The position numbers and the translations under genes were made by a program. From Streptomyces roseochromogenus subsp. oscitans DS 12.976 (lineage in GTDB: Bacteria; Actinomycetota; Actinomycetes; Streptomycetales; Streptomycetaceae), in contig NZ_CM002285.1 in NCBI RefSeq assembly GCF_000497445.1, forward strand, positions 4,457,239 through 4,495,651: a DNA stretch of 38,413 nucleotides. The letters run 5' to 3'. Positions 25,317-32,900 of the stretch are shown here, in pieces (positions within the stretch are counted from its first letter, which is position 1; every line of letters begins with the position of its first letter). Under the pieces are notes generated by a model. It searched no databases. It was given only the letters and a program-made list of their open reading frames with translations, and was not told the origin of the DNA.

Positions 25317-26429
25317 GTGGGCAAGGGTGGGGAGTCGTCCATATCGGACGAGGAGTGGGAGCGCTTCGTGCGGGAGGCCGAGGCCGGAACGCGGCCCGCG
25401 CCCGAGGAGCCGTCGGCGCGGGCCCGGATGGTGGCCGCGCGGCTGCGGGAACAGCCCGGCCGGCCGGACGCGTGGCGAAGCCATGAACCGCCCCGGCGGC
25501 GCGCGGGCAGAGCCCGGTACGTGGCCGGTCTGGTGGTCGCGGCCGGTCTGCTCGTCGTGGCGCTGAATCCCGGTCGGGTGACCGGCTGGTTCGGCAGCGG
25601 TGGCGAAGGCGGGAAGGGCGCGGGGACGCCGCTCGCCGTGGAGTCGAAGCGCCCGGATCAGCCGCCGCCGACCGAGGCGGCGTCGCAACTGCCCACACTG
25701 GCCCAGCCGTTCCGGGGATCGCCCGCGGCACGCTGGGGTGACGGTGCGGCGGGGATCGGGATGCCCGCGGCGCGGGCGACCGGCTGGATGAGCAAGCTGC
25801 AGGTCGCGCAGGCGCTGCGGCGGAGCCGGGACTTCCTGGTCGCGTCCGACCTGGACCCCGGGGTACTGCGCGGGGAGCGGCCGGAGAAGGCGATCGCGCT
25901 GATCAACCCGCGTCAGCGGGACGTCCAGGGCTATCTGACGGCCGCGTTCCGCGCGCCCAGCCGCAAGAACGATCCGCTGCTGCTGTTCAGCCGGTTCGAC
26001 AAGGCGAAGGTCCGGCTCGTCGGGGACGTGGTCAAGACCCGGGGCCGGATCACGTACCGGGAGGGCGAGCGCGGAGCGGTCGAGGTGACCGCCGACGTCA
26101 CGTTCGTCTACCCGGTCGCCCGCGCGACGGCGGGCGGCGACGACGTGGAACGCACCATAGTGCGCCGCGAGCTCATCATGAGCTGGGACGACCCGGCGAA
26201 GGTGATCACCGAACCCGGGACGTTCTCCCTCCTCTCCTACAAGTCGGACACCACCAACGGCGGTTGCGGCACCTACACCGGCTACCTCAGCCCCGAGTTC
26301 GGCACCGAGTCCGCGTCCGCGACCCCGGACGACGGCCCCACCATCGACCCGTACGACCGCAGCACGGCGGTCGACGCGGGCAGGCGGGGCAACGGCGACA
26401 CCACCTGTGGGACGGCTACCCGGTCGTAA
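25317..26429 (+). CDS. Single-pass membrane protein of unknown function
   Basis: A 370-residue protein I do not recognise by name, though its style is that of conserved Streptomyces hypotheticals. Residues 1-65 are charged and presumably cytoplasmic (ISDEEWERFVREAEAG; RARMVAARLREQPGRPDAWR). One TM helix follows (about 67-83), then a long outer part with an ordered domain (about 150-320; QGYLTAAFRAPSRKNDPLLL and VTADVTFVYPVARA). The tail contains a Cys in GGCGTYTGYL and another in TTCGTA that could pair. Start GTG 25317 has GGGGAG six bases before it. It occupies the site where the phytase-like gene is cut off. Confidence 0.75.
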   Translation: MGKGGESSISDEEWERFVREAEAGTRPAPEEPSARARMVAARLREQPGRPDAWRSHEPPRRRAGRARYVAGLVVAAGLLVVALNPGRVTGWFGSGGEGGKGAGTPLAVESKRPDQPPPTEAASQLPTLAQPFRGSPAARWGDGAAGIGMPAARATGWMSKLQVAQALRRSRDFLVASDLDPGVLRGERPEKAIALINPRQRDVQGYLTAAFRAPSRKNDPLLLFSRFDKAKVRLVGDVVKTRGRITYREGERGAVEVTADVTFVYPVARATAGGDDVERTIVRRELIMSWDDPAKVITEPGTFSLLSYKSDTTNGGCGTYTGYLSPEFGTESASATPDDGPTIDPYDRSTAVDAGRRGNGDTTCGTATRS

Positions 26430-26486
26430 CCGGCGCTGTCCTCGTGTCCACCGCTCTACCGCGAACTCGTAGACCCATAGTTGACC

Positions 26487-27260
26487 TCAGGACTGACGCG
26501 GGTCCGGCCTGAGTACGGCGAACACCGCCTGGGCCGGGTCGGCCAGCCAGGCGATACGGCCGACGCCGGGGACGTTCGCCGCCGGCATCAGGATCGTGCC
26601 GCCGTTGTCCGCCACCGCGGTGACGAGCGCGTCCGTGTCGGCCACGGCGAAGTACGGCACCCAGCGCGCCGCCTCCCGGGCGTCCTGCAGCGGGGCCACC
26701 CCGCCGAAGGAACCCTGTTGCTGGTCGCCCGCCGCGATGCTGAGCACCTGGTAGGTCATGCCGGGCGCCTGCATCGGCTGGGCTCGCCAGCCGAACAGCC
26801 CGTGATAGAAGCCGATGGCCGTCTCCGGGTCGCCGACGTGCAGTTCCACCCAGATCAGCGTGTCCTCCTCCGAGGCCCGCTGCAGGCCCTGCGCGGACTG
26901 GAGCACGGCGAACTGCGCGCCCTGCGGGTCGGTGAACTGGGCGAAGGCCGCGTCGCCGATACTCATGGGCTCGGCGCGCACCGACCCGCCGGCGTTCGTC
27001 ACGGCGCGGGCGGTGGCCTGGGCGTCGTCGGTACGGAAGTACGTCATCCAGGCGGACCTCGCCTCCGCCTCGGTCAGCGGGCCCAGGGCGGCCACCGTGC
27101 CGCCGTTCTTCTGGAAGTAGCCGTAACCCCCCGCTTCCGGTCCGGCGGACACGAAATCCCAGCCGAAGACGGCGTTGTAGAAGGCCGCAGCGGCCTGTGT
27201 GTCGGGGCTGCCGAGGTCGATCCAGATGGGCGATCCGGTGCGGAACTCTGTGCTGAGCAT
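26487..27260 (-). CDS. Two-domain VOC (glyoxalase-fold) protein
   Basis: A 257-residue protein with two vicinal-oxygen-chelate modules (about 1-122 and 133-251). Each starts with the typical pattern: WIDLGSPDTQAAAAFYNAVF and WVELHVGDPETAIGFYHGLF. Both halves end in the FTDPQGAQFAVLQ / LADPAQAVFAVLRP type strand. Such actinobacterial tandem VOC proteins (Cfp30B-like) are often annotated as hydroxylases or glyoxalases without proven activity; the metal ligands usual in glyoxalase I are not all obvious here. ATG 27260 has a weak AGGA-like site. It converges with the upstream membrane protein gene and diverges from the next. Confidence 0.85.
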   Translation of the reverse strand: MLSTEFRTGSPIWIDLGSPDTQAAAAFYNAVFGWDFVSAGPEAGGYGYFQKNGGTVAALGPLTEAEARSAWMTYFRTDDAQATARAVTNAGGSVRAEPMSIGDAAFAQFTDPQGAQFAVLQSAQGLQRASEEDTLIWVELHVGDPETAIGFYHGLFGWRAQPMQAPGMTYQVLSIAAGDQQQGSFGGVAPLQDAREAARWVPYFAVADTDALVTAVADNGGTILMPAANVPGVGRIAWLADPAQAVFAVLRPDPRQS

Positions 27261-27387
27261 GCGTTTCCTCCTGCCGGTCCGGTGCGGAGCCGCCCGCCAC
27301 TATGCCGACGGAAACAGCACGGACCCGGCTGGGACACGGGGAAAGGACCCCACGAATCTGCGCAGGAGTGCCACACGGGCTGCACAC

Positions 27388-27403
27388 AGCCTTTCGAAAG
27401 GCT
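27388..27403. promoter_or_regulatory. Perfect 16-bp palindrome between divergent genes
   Basis: AGCCTTTCGAAAGGCT reads the same on both strands. It lies 128 bp from the VOC start and 50 bp before the SCO2400-like start, in the divergent gap, where a dimeric repressor site would be expected. Confidence 0.45.
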
Positions 27404-27452
27404 CGTTACCGTGACGGACGCCCGCTCCCCCCTGGACTCAGGAAGACCACAG

Positions 27453-28385
27453 ATGGACTACTGCTCCTCGTGCCGCCGCCACCTCAACGGCGCCCTGGTC
27501 TGTCCCGGGTGCGGTGCCTACGCCCCCGACATAGCCCCGCCCAGCACCTCCGCCGGCCGCCCCGAGCCGTCGACTCCGCTCACCGACCACGGCCGCCCCG
27601 AGCCGTCGTCACCGCTCACCAGACATGGCCGCCCTGGGCCGTCGGCGCGGCACACCGACCACGGCGGCTGGTTCCCGGCGCCGACGTCGGCACCGGCCAC
27701 GGTGGCCGCCGCCGACGCCTGGTCAGGCACCGAGGAACCCCTCGCCGAGCTGCCCACCGCCGCCGCGGCCGCACCCTCCACCGAGCTGTCGGCCGCCGAT
27801 GTCACGGACGCTCCGCGCGCTCCGCAGGGACGCGCGGCCCGGCGTCGGCAGCTGGCCCGCTGGAAGAAGAACCAGCGCCGGGCCGTGGTGGCGACCGCCG
27901 TCGCACTCGTCGGCGGCGGCCTGACGCTCGCCTCGATGGACCGCGGCTCCGGCGACCGGGCCCAGGCGGCCAGCGCGCCGGACAACCGGAGCATGGGCCT
28001 CACCGCGAGCCCGTCGGCCGCGCCCAGCCACCCCGCGTCCGCCCCGGCACTGCCCGCTGCCACGCACCGGCACACACCGGCCACCCCCACGGCGGCGCAG
28101 ACACCGATGGCCAACGTCCCCCACCAGCAGACCCTCGCCGCCGCACCGCGCACGGCACAGCCGACCCACAATCCGCACACCGCGGCCGTGGCGGCCCGCC
28201 CGACCGCGTCCACCGTGCCGGCCGCGGCGACCATCCCGCTGCCGCGGAGCACCACGCCGACAGCACAGCCGACGGCGCCCTCCACCACCGGCACCACCAG
28301 CGGCGGCGGTTCCTCCGCGTCCTCCCCGGCCCCGGCGTCGACCTCGCCCTCCCAGCTCTGCCTGGTCCTGGTCTGCCTCGGCTGA
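27453..28385 (+). CDS. SCO2400-like zinc-ribbon membrane protein
   Basis: A 310-residue protein starting MDYCSSCRRHLNGALVCPGC: Cys4, Cys7, Cys17 and Cys20 form a zinc ribbon. I recognise this N-terminus from the Streptomyces family named after SCO2400, whose function is unknown. Three 12-residue repeats (GRPEPSTPLTDH and variants, residues 35-70) follow, then a basic segment (ARRRQLARWKKNQRR), one TM helix (AVVATAVALVGGGLTLAS) and a long Pro/Ala/Thr/Ser-rich outer tail ending CLVLVCLG. ATG 27453 was chosen over GTG 27411 because the family begins at MDYC. The low-complexity tail suggests a cell-wall-spanning stalk. Confidence 0.8.
   Translation: MDYCSSCRRHLNGALVCPGCGAYAPDIAPPSTSAGRPEPSTPLTDHGRPEPSSPLTRHGRPGPSARHTDHGGWFPAPTSAPATVAAADAWSGTEEPLAELPTAAAAAPSTELSAADVTDAPRAPQGRAARRRQLARWKKNQRRAVVATAVALVGGGLTLASMDRGSGDRAQAASAPDNRSMGLTASPSAAPSHPASAPALPAATHRHTPATPTAAQTPMANVPHQQTLAAAPRTAQPTHNPHTAAVAARPTASTVPAAATIPLPRSTTPTAQPTAPSTTGTTSGGGSSASSPAPASTSPSQLCLVLVCLG
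27555..27662 (+). repeat. Three tandem 36-bp repeats inside the SCO2400-like gene
   Basis: Units begin at 27555, 27591 and 27627, each with GGCCGCCC and coding GRPxPS-x-x-x-T-x-H. The first two are closest; the third has diverged. Confidence 0.85.
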
Positions 28386-28446
28386 CCGGACCAGCGCGCT
28401 CCGGGTGATCGGTTACGCTACGCCTCCGGCCACGGGGGAGAGACAC

Positions 28447-28971
28447 ATGTTCGGGAACCGACTGATGACAGCCGGTGTGACGGCGGTCCTGCTGGGCGCG
28501 CTCGCCGCGTGCGGCGGAGGCCATGGAACCGCCGCCGCCCACCCGGGCACGGCGGCCGCCGTCACCGCCTCCCCGAGCCCGGACCCCGTCCGCGGCATCA
28601 AGGACACCGTCCGCCACCTCACCCGGAGGACCACCCGGGCCACCCGGCCGCGCCTGGTCCGAAGGTGCACCACCGGCACCCGCCAGGTCCGCCACACCGC
28701 GCGCTCCGGCTCCGGCAGCCACCGCCGGACCCGCACCTGGTACACCACCGAGCACTACCAGAACTGCCAGAAGGTGCGAAGCGGAACCGAGACATACCGC
28801 AAGGAACTGCGCCCGGAGCGCTGGTGCGTCCGCCTGGACGACGTCAACGGCGACCGGAAGCGGGACGACGTCTGGTTCCGCGTCGACCGCACGGACTACG
28901 ACACGGCCAACGCCGCCGACGCCCACGCCCGCGTCCAGTTCATCCCGCTGTACCCGGACAACGGCTGCTGA
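28447..28971 (+). CDS. Putative lipoprotein with a dockerin/EF-hand-like loop
   Basis: A 174-residue lipoprotein precursor. The signal peptide MFGNRLMTAGVTAVLLGA ends in the lipobox LAAC, so the mature protein would be anchored by its first Cys to the outer face of the membrane. The middle is rich in Arg and Thr; the C-terminal half contains Cys residues and the loop DVNGDRKRDD, which has the spacing of an EF-hand or dockerin calcium site, followed by VWFRVDRTDYD. ATG 28447 is preceded by GGGGGAG. It is 61 bp after the SCO2400-like gene on the same strand and may share its transcript. Function unknown. Confidence 0.75.
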   Translation: MFGNRLMTAGVTAVLLGALAACGGGHGTAAAHPGTAAAVTASPSPDPVRGIKDTVRHLTRRTTRATRPRLVRRCTTGTRQVRHTARSGSGSHRRTRTWYTTEHYQNCQKVRSGTETYRKELRPERWCVRLDDVNGDRKRDDVWFRVDRTDYDTANAADAHARVQFIPLYPDNGC

Positions 28972-28995
28972 CGACAGCCCGCTCGGACTCGGTCG

Positions 28996-29631
28996 TCAGC
29001 ACTGTGCGACGGGAGCCACACTCACCGCGTCACGCTGCCAGTCGAGATGCCGGATCACAGCGGCGGTGTCCTTCGTGCCCTTCACCTTGACCGTGACACC
29101 GGCCGCGTCAGCGGCCAGCAGCTCGCCGCACACGGACGCCCCGCGGGTGTGAACCGTGACCGTCGAAGCCGGGCCGTCCCGCCCCGGGGCCACCCAAGTG
29201 ACCATGATTCCGGCCGCTGTCGCCACGACGCCGAGCAGGGTCGCCCAGCACGCGGAGCGGATCAGCCGCGCGATGCGATCCCGTTCGCCCCGCTCCCAGT
29301 CGAGCAGCTTCTCGGCATGCGCGTACTTCAGCTCGAAACCCGGCTTGCCGTGAACGGCCCGCACCGCGAGGAAGGTAGCCAGGAGCAGCAGACACAGCCC
29401 GGCCGCCATGAGTACGAGGACCGCCCGCTGGTAGCCGGAGGGGAGTTCGGCGACGTTCTCGCGCCCCTTGAGGACCAGTACCGCGGCGAGCAGACCGGTG
29501 GCGGCGGTGAGGAAGTTCCGCCAGCCCTCGGCCTGTCCGCGCGCGATCTCCAGCTGGGTCTCCGTCATCGACTGGAGCCGCTGATGGGCGCGGCGCAGTT
29601 GCTGGGGCGCGTATCTCCTGGGTGTGGTCAC
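28996..29631 (-). CDS. 3-TM membrane protein of the caspase-GHKL operon
   Basis: A 211-residue membrane protein not recognised as a named family. A 40-residue N-terminal cytoplasmic helix (YAPQQLRRAHQRLQSMTETQ) precedes TM1 (about 41-55) and TM2 (about 71-93). A charged loop (EKLLDWERGERDRIARLIRS) and TM3 (about 128-147) follow, then an outer tail of about 64 residues with Cys168 and a terminal Cys211. GTG 29631 overlaps the TGA of the upstream gene as GTGA, so translation is coupled. As the last gene of the caspase operon it is a candidate membrane effector, cleavage target or signal input; none of these is shown by sequence. Confidence 0.75.
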   Translation of the reverse strand: MTTPRRYAPQQLRRAHQRLQSMTETQLEIARGQAEGWRNFLTAATGLLAAVLVLKGRENVAELPSGYQRAVLVLMAAGLCLLLLATFLAVRAVHGKPGFELKYAHAEKLLDWERGERDRIARLIRSACWATLLGVVATAAGIMVTWVAPGRDGPASTVTVHTRGASVCGELLAADAAGVTVKVKGTKDTAAVIRHLDWQRDAVSVAPVAQC

Positions 29632-29948
29632 GGAGTCCCGCCCGAAGGACGAACGGCCGTCCAGGCCGCGCCGCAGCCGCCGGTCTCCCGGTCGTCTCCC
29701 CGATGGGCGTACTCGCAGTCGCAGCGCATGTATACCCGCTCCGGGACCTCGTCCTCCGGCGAACGCCGGCGCGGCCAGCCCTTCGACACGGCACCGGGGA
29801 TCACGTCAGGGAGTGGCTGGTCGATCTCCCCGGCGCACTCCGGACACGCCCCGGAAATGCTGAGCGCTCCGCCGGCCAGATTCCAGGAGAACCCGCTCAC
29901 CTGATCCGGAAGATTCTTGATCTCGTAATCCTTGGAGACGTGCGGCAC
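29628..29948 (-). CDS. Small Cys-rich (zinc-ribbon-like) protein of the caspase-GHKL operon
   Basis: A 106-residue protein of unknown family. Five Cys are arranged as C35-x2-C38, C76-x-C78 and C92 (GACPECAG, YMRCDCEYAH, GGCGAAW), compatible with a zinc-binding fold. The open frame continues upstream, but GTG 29948 is preferred: AAGGGA lies six bases before it, and the caspase gene's TGA ends one base ahead (TGA-T-GTG), the pattern of translational coupling. ATG 29963 (14 bp overlap) is the alternative. At its 3' end the stop overlaps the next start. This tight packing argues that all three products act together. Confidence 0.7.
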   Translation of the reverse strand: MPHVSKDYEIKNLPDQVSGFSWNLAGGALSISGACPECAGEIDQPLPDVIPGAVSKGWPRRRSPEDEVPERVYMRCDCEYAHRGDDRETGGCGAAWTAVRPSGGTP

Positions 29949-29949
29949 A

Positions 29950-32900
29950 TCAGTTCCCTTCATGCGGCAGCGGCAGGCGGAAGCCGAACAACGGCGCATA
30001 GTCCTGGAGCCGTTCGCGGACCTCGTCGACGGTCAGATCCGTCTCCTCGGAGGCCAGCAGCACCTGGTCCTCGGACACATCACCGGACAGCGCCGGTTCC
30101 CGGCCGGTGAGCCGGGCGGTGAGGATGACGACGTCCCGCCAGTCGGGGGTGCGGGTGATGACGGGCTCGGGGAAGGGGAAGTCGAGTCCGATCGCCGCGA
30201 ACTGCTGAAGCCGGCGGTACGCCTGCGGCAGCGCGAGGCCGAGCCGGGCCGCCGCGATGACCAGGGCCAGCGGGGTCAGCGTCCACGACTGCTTCAGGTC
30301 CGGCTGTACGAGGGCGTACTCGGCGGGCACGTCGCGTTGCTGCGGCCGAACCGGCGGTACGAAGCCTTCCGGCACCGGGACCGTCGGGGCGCCCAAGGAC
30401 CGATAGGCGTTCACCATGGCTGCGGCGGTCGCGAGGTCGACACCCTCTCTGTTCGCCAGGAGGATCAGATCCGCCAACCAGACATGCTCGCGCCACTCTC
30501 CCCTGTCGCACAGTGCCATGAAGACCGGATAGGTCGGACGCCGGTCGGCGGCCTTCTCCGGCACGTCGGCCACCTCCAGCCCGTAGCCGGCCGCCTCATG
30601 GCGCAACCGCCGGGCGAGGGCTCCGAGGCGCTCACCGAACGTCATCGCGAGCCCCATGAGGTAGACGGGATCGATCTGCTCCCGCTTCTCGACAGAGGGC
30701 GCCCGCAGGGTCGGGAATTCGATCATGCCGCGTACGGGCATCGCCCACATGTCGTCCGAGATCTCCCGGAGCCGGCTGGACCTGCGTGTGGACAGCCAGG
30801 TGCGCGCCGCCTCGACGGCACGGTGGTCGACCAGTCCCCCGCCCGCAAGGGCCTCGACCGCGGCGACGTTTTCCTCCAGCAAGGACGGTTCGTCCAGGTG
30901 ACCGAGTACGCGCAGCACCGCCCAGACGGTCAGCGGGCGCGGCTCGGAGGCGTCGCCCTCGTTCTCGGCGGGGAGGTCCTCGCACCACGCGGGCGGGCGG
31001 AACGTCGCCAAGGGGCCGGGATCCGGCACCTCAAGACCCAGTTGCCCGGCCCAGCCGCCCAGCCACCTCGCGGTGTCTCCCACCGTCTCCTCGCGGTTCG
31101 CGGCCAGCGCCACCAGGTGCCGCAGACCCATTGCGCCAGGGCTGAGGAAGGGCGCTGCTCCGTCCAGATCTCTGCTGATCGCGACGAATTGAGCACGGTC
31201 CAGGGGGTGCGCGAGGTCCGGGCCGGTGAGCCGGTAGCCGAGTGGCTCGAAACGGCGTACCGCGTCCTCGATCTCCGCCGCGGGAATGCCCTTCTGCCGA
31301 ACCCGGCAGGCGATGTCGATGGGGCTCACGAGATGGGGGAACGGCGGCTCGCCGCCGACCGTGAAGGGCGGGCTTTGCGGGCCTGGCTCGTCGTCCAGCA
31401 GAGCGATCCGTTCTCGGCCCCCCACAACATGGGAGCCGAGGCCCTGGAGGTCCGTGGGCACGGAGATCGACGGATCGAGACGGGACAACTGCACGCACAG
31501 CTCGGCAAGCCTGCCCAGACTTTCCCGGTGCGTTTCCGATACCCGCAACATCGCGGTCCGGACGAGACGTCGGCCATCGGGCCCACGCCCTTCCGGTTTC
31601 CGGCACACCTCGTAAAGGTCGGCCATCAATGAGTCGGGCACTACATCGGCCAGCCCTCGCACGTCCGTCACTTCCGGAACCGACACGCCCGCGATGGCGT
31701 AGCGGCGCAGCTGACGCGTCGCCTCCCGCAGAGAGATTCCGGTTTCCGCGGCGGCTCGCAGCACAGCGGACCAGGAGCCGTCCGGGTGGGACCTGAACAC
31801 GAGAGTGTCGAGCGGCTGGGGGTCAGGGAGGACCGCGCCTTCTTCCAGCGGATGCTGGCTCCGTGGCATTCCCAGAGCACTCTCGCGCCAAGCGGTGAAC
31901 AGGTCCGTCAGCCTGTCGGGCATCCGCCCGGTCCCGTTGAGAACACGGAGATCGACGGGGAGGCATCGGAGATCGCTCAGCGTGAGGCTGCCCTGGCCCT
32001 GGGCCTGCCTCTTCCACTCGTGCTCTTCGGGAAGCGAAAGGGGCACGTCGCTGTCCAGCAGATGGCCGACGACCAACTGCCCGAGCAGCGGCTCACTCGC
32101 GGCGAGCCTCCACAGCCATTCCAGCGGGAAAGGACGCCAGGCGGAGCGACGGATCAGCGCGGGTACGGCATCCTCGAGATCGCGCTTCGCCCGCCTCTCG
32201 TCGTACCAAAGGATCCGGTTGCGGTCCACGCTCAGCTTCGGCCGGTGTCTGCCGCGCAGATTCAGCACATACCCGTAAGGGAGCACGGCGTCCTCGACGA
32301 ACAGCCCGTCGACCAGCAGCATGCCCGGTCCGTCCACCCACCAGACGTCCTCGGCCGCGTGGATGCGAGGGCTCGGCAGCGACGAGTCACCGTACAGCTC
32401 ACCCGGCCGCCAGATCACCGGCTCGCCGTCGAACTCGGTGGCGGTCACCTCCACCGGGCTGCACCACAGAAACTCGCGCATCGCCTGGACGACGGACGGA
32501 TGACGCCCGCGCTTCTCATCAGGCTCGTCGTGGACGTACAACCGGACGATGGTGCCGCCGCCCTCCAGCCCGTTGTCCTCCCGGCTCAGGTGCATCAGCC
32601 CCGAGCCCGCCGTGACACTGGCCCGGTAGCCGCCGTCACGAGCCGTCGCTCCGCCGAGCATTCCCACCGGCCGCGTGATCACCTCGACCTCTTCGGCCAG
32701 CATGAAGTAGCTGAAGACGCCGATGCCGAACCGGCTGTTCAGCTCGGTGGTGATGCCCTCGCGGCGCCATCGGCGCATCTCACGCATGCGGGCCGAGGAC
32801 TGTTCCGAGCGGCGGCCGGCCTGGGCGAAGAGGTCCCGCAGTTCCTCGGCCGTCATCCCGACGCCGTTGTCCTCGCACTGGATGTACATCCGGCCGGTGT

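Noticed and set aside
29932..31632. 566-codon plus-strand frame opposite the 3' end of the caspase-GHKL gene
   Set aside because: Antisense shadow; the minus strand has the repeat pattern and continuous coding up to the GHKL and caspase domains.
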